64,000 bases of DNA. Origin: Sesamum alatum (Eukaryota; Streptophyta; Magnoliopsida; Lamiales; Pedaliaceae). Each line of letters opens with the position of its first letter. Positions within the stretch are counted from its first letter, which is position 1. The notes below the pieces were generated by a model. The model saw only the letters and a program-made list of their open reading frames with translations. It did not search any database and was not told the DNA's origin. Below, piece after piece: positions 49,516-60,112 of the stretch. The translations under genes and the position numbers were made by a program. The stretch is taken from NCBI GenBank assembly GCA_034509735.1, contig JACGWO010000010.1, forward strand, positions 12,971,193 through 13,035,192, given 5' to 3'.

Positions 49516-50579
49516 CTTTCAAATCTTATCTTCTTCTTCGTCTTCTCCTTATTGTTTTCTGTTGTTTGTATACATCACGGACAGAAACCCTTTCTCCCCT
49601 TACGAGATTCACATAGCACCGATCAAGAACTGAACAAAGAGAAAGAGTTTCAACAATTTTTTCTTGTTTGGACAAGAATGGAACAAGGAAAGAATCACAA
49701 CTAAGACAAGTTTATGGGATCATCGGTTACGAGGTTTTCTCGCTCCAAAATTAGTTGTTGGCAGTTGGGTCCTTCACAAAGTAGCCGGCCACTAATCCGT
49801 TTAATATACGAACGTGGCGTCCACTGCCCTTGAACAGCTTGGCATTCCCTTCAAGCAAAGAGCTGGCACCTTTTGGCCTTTACACTCTTCTTCCTCCTTA
49901 CCCAACTTCTAAAGACATCACCATCAAGGAATAAAAAAGTACCACTTCACATTGGAAAAAAAGGTTTATGAACGTGGGCAGTATTGGGTTTCTATTTTTT
50001 GAATGAATAGATTGCATAGAATATTATGGTTGACATTAAAATTTTGGAGTACAGAATTAATTAAAAGTTTAAAATAAATTGATTAATAATCGAGTTTCAA
50101 ATTAAAATTTATAACAAATTTGGGTTTTATATATTGAAGCTCACCCGCGCATATAAACTATAACCAAGCACATTGATGCCTTGAGGATATCATAGGATAT
50201 CAACCACTGAAACTGCAATAGTTTGATGGTAAAGGCAACCCAAAACAACACATTAATTACCCACTTCACCGAAACATAAAAAAATGTGGGGTGGGAGCAA
50301 TTCGTCTGATCACTTAAAGGAACACTTATCATTGGTACATCAATTTGGAACATGAGTAAATAGACGGTTGGGACGAAATGAAAAATGAGTTCTTAAAGGT
50401 GCCGGACGAGGAGCATGATTGAACTCACCAACACAAGGCAGTGGAAGAACGTGCTAGTTATCGACTATGATGATACCTCCTCAACCATTTTTGCTAAAGC
50501 CCAAAAAAAAAAAAAAAAAAAAGAAGTGGGTTCCCACTAATTAGCCAGCAAGCCTGATCCTACTGGTCCATGAGCAAGG
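49516..50579. other. NET2 upstream region
   Basis: The minus-strand promoter and 5' leader of NET2 lie here. CT-rich and GA-rich stretches occur next to the start (49516-49580). A poly-A run lies at about 50504-50522. I cannot point to a definite TATA box. No other gene seen. Confidence 0.4.
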
Positions 50580-51264
50580 TGTCAAGCCCATAATTTATAC
50601 ATTTATACTTACTTGGTAGGGCCTAAAACGAGTCCGATGCGGCAAGATAACTCAGCAAACAATGGGAATTCTACATCATACATATTTCTAATATTTTAGG
50701 ACACATCATATTGAAAAATCTCCAACAAATTGCGTTCTAGATCCACGACGGCCACCCCTGTCAACAACAGGTGAAACAGATTCAGCAGAACTCGAGTTGA
50801 CCGGGCATGACTCATTCAAAGGACCATATCTCCGTCTAGATAAGTTCATATCCCAATACACATTAACACACGCATCTTTCAAACGATATATCACTTGCAG
50901 CAACTAACCTCTTGATTCTACACCCACTCAGCCTATAAATAGAGGTCACAACGCAATTATAATTGTAACTTTTATGATTCACACTCTCACACTTTTCCCT
51001 CTTTGTCAGTAGTAAGGATACAAGCTCCCTACTCATTTTTTTTTCACTCTACGCTCATTTTCGCACACGTTTCAATATTTTATCATTTTTCTTCAATTGT
51101 TACACCATATCTTACGTTATTTCAAGTTTTTCCTGTAATTAATTTAGTAATTCAAATACTGAGTTAAGAAGTGCTAACCTATTTTGCAAGTTAGTCCCCA
51201 ATTAATCTTAGGATTTTTATGAAGATCCTTCGACCATTGTGGTGTTGCTGGACTTCAGTATGCA
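50580..51264 (+). repeat. Probable LTR of a Tat/Ogre-like Gypsy element
   Basis: Starts TGTCAAGCCCATAATTTATA and ends near AGTATGCA. A TATA box TATAAATA lies at 50934-50941 with a CT-rich start region after it. It is followed by GATTTCGTCTGTGGGAAC (51270-51287), which resembles the degenerate primer-binding and leader start of Tat/Athila-type elements. No second LTR was found, so the boundaries are inferred. Confidence 0.55.
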
Positions 51265-51860
51265 TCATTGATTTCGTCTGTGGGAACACTTCAGTTAAAG
51301 GCGTGAGAAATGGAAACTCTGATAATGGATGTGACAATGGCTCCTCTAAGGGAAACACATCCCTCCCTATTGCAGCAGGATCTAAAGCACTACCTCAGGA
51401 TCAGACCTTGGGAGATCCCAATGTTCATGCTGCTGCTATCAATTATTGGTCTTATCCGTTGTCGTTGCTCTTCTCTTCTACGAACAACTCAATAGGTTCA
51501 TTGATCTTGTTGTCAACATAGCCCTCCGAAACCTTCTTGCTCCTGTTGAAAGCACGAGAGCAGTTCAAACGCATCTACCTACTACTATCAACTTGTTTTT
51601 TGTGAATAGTTTAACAGGCTCATTGTCGTTGCGGTCAGGTCAGCTCCCCGAGGATCTCCTGCTCTTGCTATCAACAATGGAGTAGGGCAAACGCCATAGC
51701 ATGATGATGCACAAGAAGGATGAGGACATATGCCACAGCTGGAGACACCCAATGCCCAAAGAGGACATAATAGACCAGCCTTTCCTATGCTCTAGCACGA
51801 TAGACTTCACACCTCTGATCCCACTAACAAAAAAGGGAGGGACCAACAAGGTACCCCTCG
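51265..51860 (+). other. Tat-like Gypsy leader
   Basis: Sequence between the probable primer site and the recognisable gag. Short overlapping open frames show no clear domain. Probably the decayed leader and N-terminal gag region. Confidence 0.5.
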
Positions 51861-51864
51861 AGGC

Positions 51865-52790
51865 TTGGCGAACCTCCAGACAAGAGATGTTGGAACTTCG
51901 TCAGCAGGTATGCAGGGAGACTCCTCACCTGAAGCAAGGTATCCCCTTCAGTGGAGAGTGATGGTTGAAGAACTCACCACTCATTTCCAAGCACCAACAC
52001 ATCTACCATCTTATAACGGTAGAATCAATCCCACTGAACATATCCGTAAGTTTGAAAATGTTTCGCTACTGAACATGTACTCGGATGGTATAAAATCTCG
52101 AGTCTTTCTAACTATACTGATCGAATCTGCCCAGTAATGGTTCGACCAACTACCACCTAGTTTGCTACACTCCCTTGTAGAATTTATTTCACTATTTGTG
52201 CATCAGTTTGTGAGCAACAAAAAATACTGCAACACAACTAAGCCTCTTTGGAATAAAGTAGGAGGAAAATGAAACTCTTATGGCGTATATACAACAATTC
52301 CACAATGTCGTCCTTGAGGTCCCCTCTGCCCACTAGAAAATACTATAAGTACTGTCACGAAAGGACTGAGAGTTGGAGCCTTGTTTGAGTTATTACCTAA
52401 AAAGCTAGCTACCAACTTTGATGTTGGCCCGAGGTGAAAAGTATGTGAACTTGGAGGAAGCACAACAAATGAAACTCCAATGGAGCAACGAACAAAATAA
52501 AGACACAAGATATGATGTTAATACGCTTAAGAGATCTAGATCCGAGTCGAATGATGGGGTCACGCCATTGTTTCCCAACCAAATGCACTACACTTCCCTA
52601 AATGCAAGCCCATCACATGTGTTGAAAGCCAATGAATAGAAAGATTTGTTGAGATGGCCTAAGAAAGCTCATGACGAACCTACAAAGCCTAAGTTGACAA
52701 GTTCTACCAATTCCATAATAAGTATGTTCATGATACCAATGAATATTTTCACTTGCATGATGAAATAGAAAGGTCCCGCTGAGTAAAATT
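51865..52790 (+). pseudogene. Tat/Ogre-like Gypsy gag remnant
   Basis: Gag-domain pieces in order: HFQAPTHLPSYNGRINPTEH, IRKFENVSLLNMYSDGIKSR, then (after a stop at 52135-52137) WFDQLPPSLLHSLVEF and FVHQFVSNKKYCNTTKPLW, then RGEKYVNLEEAQQMKLQW, and a C-terminal remnant around 52690-52780 (HDTNEYFHLHDEIERS across frames). There are several stops and shifts. No protease, RT or integrase of this element is present downstream. Confidence 0.85.
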
Positions 52791-52929
52791 CATCATAATT
52801 CCATGCTACGATAGCACGGTTACACTATGTTTTAAAACTATTCTTATGAAGGATGTTTTCGTATTTTTTTATGTCGGGCTTCATTGTTATATTCTCCAAA
52901 ACTTCTATTACTTATTATTTCCTTAAGAT
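52791..52929 (+). other. Non-coding stretch downstream of Tat gag
   Basis: AT-rich with no coding similarity. I infer it belongs to the 3' non-coding part of the Tat-like element, joined directly to gag by deletion of pol. Confidence 0.45.
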
Positions 52930-53142
52930 GAATTATTTAGCTACTGATGGGCTAGCGCCTGTGATCCTGTTGACGGGCTCCGACATGTGAATTTGTTCCT
53001 TGTTGACGGGCTTCGGCCTGTGTCCTCACTGATGGACACCGACCTGTGCTCCTGCTGACGGGTAGTGCTCCTACTGACAGGCTACGACCAGTGCTCCTAT
53101 TAATGGTCTCTGGCCAATGCTCCTACTGATAGCCTCTGTGTT
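52930..53142 (+). repeat. Degenerate tandem repeat, period about 26-32 bp, about 8 units
   Basis: Units follow the pattern CTG(C/T)TGACGGGCT(T/C)CGGCCTGTGCTC with substitutions and one short unit. Examples are TGACGGGCTTCGGCCTGTG (53004 area) and TGACAGGCTACGACCAGTGC. Arrays of this kind occur in the 3' non-coding region of plant Tat-type elements. Confidence 0.8.
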
Positions 53143-53569
53143 GTTCAGTAGGTCGTCCTTGCACTGCACCATAAGCAGGTCGTACCCTACACCGCTGAAC
53201 AAACCAGATCACAGCAGGCCGTGCAATAAATCCCATTAAATCCGCAAGCGCGAAAAAGGCAGTTACACACAACACAACATGAGATTCCAACATAGACCAA
53301 AACGACCTTCCTTGTTGGATCAACACAAGTGGAAAACTTTTTCAGGTATGGGAACTAATTTGAGATACGAATCCTCATATAGCAGGAAAATTCTCTCCTA
53401 CTCTAGCAGTCCAACACAAGTATTGCATGAGAGGGTCGGTATAGGCCCGAGAACTCAATCAATGCAGTTGTTAACTTTGCACTTTAAATATAGATCATGG
53501 AATTCATATTGTTATTGAATTATTTTCTTAGTTTCTTGGAGAAAATGGTGTAGAAAATAACGGAGGAAA
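53143..53569. other. No gene seen
   Basis: Repeat-derived sequence of unknown origin between the tandem array and the GC-rich island. Short ORFs on both strands have no recognisable domain. Confidence 0.4.
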
Positions 53570-53985
53570 ATGGAAAATGACGACAGCCGTAGCCGTTTGC
53601 CGCCCGGACAGGCGCGCACGCGCACGCAGACAGCAGACGGCACTGCCGACCTGATAGGCGCGCACGCGCATTTGCCGCCCGGACAGGCGTGCACGCACAC
53701 GCAGACAGCAGAAGGCACTACCGATCGCACGCGCAGGGGCTTAGCCAGGTGCGACCGACAGGGGCTCCCTACGCACAACCACCCAGGCCAACGCGCCCAA
53801 CGTGTGTAGGCAACAGATCTGGCCAGCCAAGGCCGCGCACTTAGTCTAGCGGCCAGGCGCCCACACAGGCAAGGGAGGCCTGTGCACGTGTGCCTTACCA
53901 GCACGCCTAGCGTGCGCAGGCAACAGGCTAGGCCGGCCATGCACGCTCGCCAGGCAGGCGCTGCCGGCGGCAGCGACCGTCACCG
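53570..53985. repeat. GC-rich island with internal near-duplicates
   Basis: Strongly GC-rich in an otherwise AT-rich window. TTGCCGCCCGGACAGGCG occurs twice (about 53597 and 53671), followed both times by cGCACGC...CAGACAGCAGA-GGCACT. A second pair is GTGTAGGCAACAGATCTGGCC and GCGCAGGCAACAGGCTAGGCC. Open frames of 79 and 142 codons on the two strands look like by-products of base composition. Confidence 0.75.
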
Positions 53986-55371
53986 TTTTTTGTCTTTATT
54001 TTTATTTATCCGAAATTATTTATTTTGGGGTTTTTTCAGCATTATTTTCTGCATGTTTTTCTAAAGAATATTATTTAGAAATATTTTATTTTGAGTTTGG
54101 TTTGGAACCACCTAAAATTTAATATTGTCTTAATAATGAGAAATGTTATCCTATGAAGAAATATTGCAATGGTTGCATCGATGGTCGAATTTCTTGTGTC
54201 GAAACTTTGCGTTTATTTTATGCAATGTATGATATTGGTTATTATGTGATTGTATGAATAGCATGTTTACTTGGATATGTGAGTTGCTATTTGCATTGAT
54301 GAGATTGACGAATGGATGATCACGAAGCCCTTAGACCGAATGTATGGTTTATTTTCTGTTGGGCCTGTGTGCCTTGTTTTATTATTTTTTTCTCTCTTTT
54401 TGATTGCCTTGTTATAATAAGGCTTTCTTTCTTCCTCCATATGTACTCCCCCCAGGCGTTCGTCGGGGTTTCTTTATCAATTGTAATGGGAGTAGGTAGT
54501 AGTGAGGTTGTTTCCATTTAATTCTTGTAAATGAAGAAGATGAAAGAAGGTCCAGATCCAAAGGAGGCCCAGAAGGAAGAGTCCAAAAAGATCCATGGAG
54601 ATCCAAAGCCTTGGAGGCCCGATGGACGAAGAGGCAAGGCCCATCAGTGTGTTGATGGGTTTATACTATTTAATGTAATGGTATAGGACCAATCCTAGAT
54701 TCACCATAGATCCACTGCGGGCTCAGTGGGTCGCATGGGACTTGAGCTTGTTATCATCCAACAGGGGCGTGCTAGGCTTTTATTTTGCATGTAGAATATA
54801 TGATGGATGAATGATTTATTTATCATGTTCTTGTTGTAGCATGAAAATTATATATGTATATATGCAGTGTGCTTAGGTCTCGGTCTATCAAAACTCTCAG
54901 TTGGTTGGACCAAACTAAAATATTAGACCATTAATAAATGGACTAGAACCTTAGTAGTTTGTCTAAGCTACACGTTTGTTGTAAACGAAGTGAATACACT
55001 CCTGTTTCCCGTCTCACGAGTCATGGGGGCAGTAGTGAGTGCTATGATTCGGTTGATGGGTTGGGTCTAACGCCTGAATAACGTGATTCGCTTGGAGTCC
55101 TCGGGATCACGTAAAAGGGTAAGGCAAAACATCTTGAGAATCTTGTAGGACGAGGATGGTATGGAATACCTCCCACAAAGCTATTTTACATACAAATCGT
55201 AAAAGCGGGGTATGGAGAATTTCGTTTCCCAAAAACAACATTTGAAAGCGTCGTATTTTCGTAGAAATAGTGGGAGCATTAAATGACTGAAAATCCAAGT
55301 CTTTAATTTTTTATTTAGCACCACTTTATTTCTGTTGATTTCTTGCTTTTATTTTAAATGTAGATTTAAAC
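53986..55371 (+). other. Probable 5' leader of the plus-strand Copia element
   Basis: About 54960-55371 aligns with the reverse complement of 36705-37090 plus 24985-25016, so it is Copia leader. The part before 54960 has no recognised match in the window. No 5' LTR of the 2.2-kb family precedes it and no primer binding site could be placed. Confidence 0.6.
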
Positions 55372-56424
55372 ATGTCTAAGAATTCATTATCCTGCATACT
55401 TGAGACAAAGAAATTCAATGGAACAAACTATAACGACTGGTTGTGCAACCTGAGGATAGTCCTCGATTATGACAACCAAGACTATGTCATGGACAAGCCG
55501 TTTCCTCGAACTTTGCCCGAAGAATCCACACCGGAGGAACGTGAAACGTTCGAAATTTGGCAACAGGATAACCAGAAAGTCCGTAGCTTCATACTTGCAT
55601 CAATGACCAATGAGATGCAGAAACAGTATGAAAGGCTAGACGATGTTCCTTCCATAATGGCTCGCCTGAAGGATTGCTAGGCAGTCTCGTACCAACACAC
55701 TAGGTATGTCGCTACGAAGGCGTTCTTTGGAACAAAGATGACAGAAGGATCCTCTGTACATGAGCATGAGGTCAAGATGCTTACATTAGTGGAAAAGCTC
55801 GAAGACCTCAAAACGAGGCTCCATGTCGAGATGTACATTGATGTGATCCTTTAGTCATTCCCACCCTCCTTCGACCAATTTATTATTAACTACAACATGA
55901 ATACACTTGAGAAGGGCATACATGAGTTAATTAGTATGTTGATCCAATACAAGGCAACGACCAAGAAGTCAATGCCGTTGGTATTGGTTGGAGAGGCTTC
56001 AACTTTCAAAGCGAAAGGCAAGGTTGCCGGACGTTGGAAAAGGAAGAAGAAAAAAGGAAAGGCCGTCGCAGTCGTTGCAAATGCTAAGAGGGTTCCCGTT
56101 GCTAAAGTGGGGAAAGGCAAGGGAAAGAGGAAGGGTGGCTCAAAGCAACAGTCGAGGGAAAATGATATATGCGTTCATTGCCATGAGAAAGGACATTGGA
56201 AGAGGGATTGTCCCAAATTTCTTTCTGAGCAAGGTATGTTTGTGGTTGAGGTTAATATGGTAACTAACTCTACTTATTGGGTATTAGATATCGGCTGTGG
56301 AGCTCACATTTGCAATGACTTGCAGGTGTTGATAAGAAGCAAAAAACTAAGTAAAGGCGAACTAGTCCTGAGGCTTGGCGATGGCAAGGCTGTTGCTACT
56401 GAAGCAGTAGAGATGTTAGCTTAG
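55372..56424 (+). pseudogene. Copia gag and protease (plus strand)
   Basis: Starts at ATG 55372. Gag: KKFNGTNYNDWLCNLRIVLD, PSFDQFIINYNMNTLEKGIH. A Lys-rich stretch is followed by the CCHC zinc knuckle CVHCHEKGHWKRDC (from about 56170), then a protease motif YWVLDIGCGAHIC (the family usually has Asp-Thr-Gly; here Asp-Ile-Gly). The same frame runs from 55372 to 56424 but has in-frame stops at 55678-55680 and near 55852. Confidence 0.9.
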
Positions 56425-56477
56425 TAGTTAGTGATCATGTTAGGATAGAATTAAAGGATTGATATTATGTACCCAGC

Positions 56478-57433
56478 ATGATCAAAAATATCATTTTCAT
56501 TCCGTTGTTAGACAATAGTGGTTTTGAATTTTTTATTAATAAAAATTGCTTTTATTTGATGAAGGATGGATATACTCATTTGCTAGGCACACTTAACAAT
56601 GGCCTTTATATTCTCCAAAAGTCTAAATTAATCATGAATGCTCAACACAAACGCAAATTAGATAATCATGAGAACGCACAATGGTGGCATGCAAGGCTAG
56701 GTCACATCTCTCGAGAAAGGATCAAAAGATTGGTAGACTCAAAGAACCTAGAGGCGGGCGACTTGAGTGATCTACCAACTTGTGAATCTTGCCTAAAAGG
56801 GAAAATGACCAAAAGGCCCTTTGTTGGACAAAGTAGGCTTGCCGCAGGTCTATTGGACTTGGTCCATACGGACATGTGCGGACCACTAAGCACTCAAGCT
56901 AGAGGTGGTTTCTCTTACTTCATAACCTTCACCGATGATTACTCACGGTATTGTTATGTTTACTTAATGAGGTACAAGTCTAAAGCTCTTGTGAGGTTTA
57001 AAGACTTTAGACTTGAAGTTGAGAACCAAACTAACCGCAAAATTAAAGTTCTACGGTCAGACCAAGGTGGAGAGTACATACATGGCGAATTTCTCAATTG
57101 AACTGAGTCTCTGAAAGGAGGAACCGAACCTTGTTAGACATGCTCTGATCCATGATGAGTTTTACCGAACTACCCTCATCGTTTTGGGGATACGCATTGG
57201 AAACAGTGGTCAAGTTATTAAACATGGTCCCTTCCAGTGTTGTGACCCAGACACCATATGAGATATGGCACGACAAGCCTGCATCCTACAAATACTTAAG
57301 AGTGTGGGGTAGCCCTGCATACGTTAAGAGGTTAGTGGGAGACAAGTTAAAATCAAGATCTAGTTTGTGCAGATTCATTGGCTATCCAAAGAAAACTGTA
57401 GGTTATTACTTTATGACCCCTCAGAAAAAATGA
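56478..57433 (+). pseudogene. Copia integrase (plus strand), with internal deletion
   Basis: Pre-integrase WWHARLGHISRERIKRLVDS and CESCLKGKMTKRPF are followed by the core with HTDMCGPLSTQARGG, FTDDYSRYCYVY and KVLRSDQGGEYIHGEFLN. The frame ends at 57101. After about 57105 the sequence jumps to the ERRNRTLL-type part in another frame and continues with SSFWGYALETVVKLLNMVPS and PYEIWHDKPASYKYLRVWGS. About 20 codons that precede the ER motif in the family are absent. Confidence 0.9.
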
Positions 57434-59340
57434 TATTTATTTCGAGGAATGCAGTATTCTTGGAAAAGGGTTTTCCAAAGGATCCCAAATGTAATGAGCT
57501 GCTCCTTGAGGATTCAAGTGAGACATCAGTCATCAGCGCTAGGAGCTACAGATACTTCGTTAAGAGGTTTTAAGTTAAGTACCCAACGGATTGAGCAGCC
57601 TCACGAGGCTCAACATGTTGGACAACCTCTTCAGGCCCAGCATGTCGAACAACCTCCCGAGGAGCCAACCACGGTGCCACAACCGTCGGCTTCTGTCATG
57701 TTGCGCACCTAGTTCCCAATGTTCCAGTCCTTCGTAGGTCAGCTAGAGTGCCACGTCCTCTTGAGAGTTATGGCTCTCTAGGCATGACTGGTCAATTGGA
57801 TAATGATCCTAAGACATACGGGGACGCGATGTCTGATATTGACTCAGGGAAGTGGCTTGAGGCCATGAAAGCCGAAAAGGACTCCACGAGCACAAACCAA
57901 GTATGGATGCTTGTGGACCCTCCCAAAGGTGTTAAACTCGTCGGGTGTAAATAGGTCTATAAGCGTATGATGGAGAAGTAACTACCTTCAATGCTAGGCT
58001 AGTGGCGAAAGGCTACACTCAACTACACGGGGTGTAAATAGGTCTATAAGCGTATTATGCTTGCCATAACTACATGGTATGACTATGAAATATGGCAGAT
58101 GAATGTGAAAATGGAATTCCTTAACGGATTCATTGAGGAAGAGATCTATATGGATCAGCCGGAGGGATTCACTATTGTTGGAGAGGAGCAGAACGTCTGC
58201 CATCTCCAAAAGTCCATCTATGGCCTCAAGCAAGCTTCCTGCAATTGGAACAGTCGTTTTGATGAAGTCATACATGGATACGATTTCATCAAGGATGAGT
58301 GTGACCCTTGTGTATACAAAAAGGTCACTGAGAGCTTAATAGTGTTCCTAGTGCTATATGTGGACGACATGCTGCTTATTGGTAATAACATTAGAATGTT
58401 AGGTGACACAAAAGCATGGTTATCCACTCAATTCTTCATGAAGGATTTGGGTGAAACATCCTACAATCTAGGCATCCAGATCGCCAGGGACAGCTCCAAG
58501 AGAATATTAGGAATGACCCAAAATTCGTATGTTGAGAAAATCCTGAAAAGATTCAACATGGATAACTCCAAACGATGTTTTCTTCCCATGAGACATGGGA
58601 TCAAGTTATCCAAGAAGCAGTTTCCTAAGACTGATGACGAGCTTGAGAGGATGAAGGCCATCCCCTATGCTTCCGTCGTAGGTAGCATTCAATATGTCAT
58701 CCACTGCACTAGCCCTGACGTCGCCTACGCTTTGAGTGTAACTAGTAGATATCAGTCCTGTACAGGCGAAGCACATTGGAATGCAGTAAAGAGTATTCTT
58801 AAGTACCTAAGAAGGACTAAGGATATATTCTTGGTCTATGGTGGTGGAGAGTTGATACTGGAAGGTTTTAGCGACGCTAGCTTTCGGTTGGATGATGACA
58901 ATGGCATGTCCCAATCGGGCCATGTATTCAGACTTAATGGTAGGGTGGTGGCTTGGAAGAGTTCCACGCAAGAGACTACAGCTGATTCCACCACTGAGGC
59001 TGAAGCAACTTCAGAAGCTGCCAAGGAAGTGGTTTGGATGAGAAAACTAGATCCAAGAGTTGGGTGTGGTGCCTAGCATTGTCGAGCCAGTACTTGTCTT
59101 CCGTGACAACAACGGGGCTATATCGCAAGCGAAGGAACCGAGATCTCATCATCGATCCAAGCACATACTTAGACGCTACCACCTATTAAGAGAGATGGTA
59201 GAAAGAGGTGACGTTCGGATGGACTGAGTCAACTCAGCAGACAATACAACAGATCCTTTGACAAAGCCCATGTCACAGATCGTTCATACGCAGCATCTCG
59301 AGAAGATGGGTTAAGGGATATGGGTGATTGACTTTAGGTC
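57434..59340 (+). pseudogene. Copia reverse transcriptase and RNase H (plus strand)
   Basis: RT begins around 57850 (SGKWLEAMKAEKDSTSTNQV). The main frame 58057-59076 has EIWQMNVKMEFLNGFIEEEI, QKSIYGLKQASCNWNSRFDE and the catalytic LYVDDML near 58350. RNase H follows (ILEGFSDASF near 58860, STTEAEATSEAAKEVVWMRK), then after a frameshift RSHHRSKHILRRYHLL to about 59260. A local duplication replaces part of RT near 57939-58056. The end AAGTGGGAGAT at 59341-59351 is the polypurine tract. Confidence 0.92.
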
Positions 59341-59351
59341 AAGTGGGAGAT

Positions 59352-60112
59352 TGTTAGAATAGGTGACCGTGAAGCCAATCTTGTTAGGCTTAGGAAACCT
59401 AATTCTGACATTCAAGGTGTAAATAAAGTTTATTCTGAATAAGAGTGATATTCAGTTACGTCATTAATACTTTTATTGTGTTCACTTATTGCTTGATATT
59501 TATAACTGTTCAATGCACAACCAAAGCCCACAGACCGGAAAGAATAATCTAAGAAATTAAATTGCGCATAGAATGACAATCATAAAATCAGTTTTTGTGG
59601 ATCGGTCTGAAATACTCAAAATCATAGGACCCTGAGATTGGGTATCGAGGGTCCATTGAGACTTGCACTAAATGATTGCAGTCACGTTTCATTGGCTAGT
59701 GACGAGGATCGTCCATGTAATATTAGTGGGTTAGCCAGCTCGGTGCCGGCTAACTGAGGTGACTCGCAGGAATCGTCATATGGAAAACCTTGAGTAAGGT
59801 TGGTCTGTATGACTTGCGTTCCTGATTCTGATAGTACAAGATTGGTCCTCGGACTTGAGGGACTACTATGGTCACATGCACACTATGTCTGTATCTTAGG
59901 TTTGGCAAGAGGCTACCAAGACAAAAGACTTGGTTGTTATAAGCCCTATCTAGTGCAGTCAAGATGTGTAATGTGGACAGTAGGTCCCAAGATGGAATCC
60001 GTCTCCTGTCAAATGATTGACAGCAATGTTTCACATATACTCTGGTACTCGTTCTCTATAAAATCTGTGGGCACAGTGACTGAATAGTGGGATAATATTG
60101 TCAAGCCTCTAA
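59352..60112 (+). repeat. Truncated Copia 3' LTR (copy E)
   Basis: Starts TGTTAGAATAGGTGACCGTG right after the polypurine tract and follows the other LTRs through the block with GACTCGCAGGAATCGTCATATGG-type sequence and the blocks near 59940-60000. Similarity stops near 60110, about one third into the LTR, where LINE sequence begins. Confidence 0.85.

Noticed and set aside
51219..51685. Overlapping frames of 60-100 codons in the Tat-like leader
   Set aside because: No similarity to gag is recognisable until about 51950, so they are not called as genes.
53512..53940. 142-codon minus-strand frame rich in Arg, Cys and Leu
   Set aside because: It arises from the GC-rich near-duplicated island, with low complexity and no domain.
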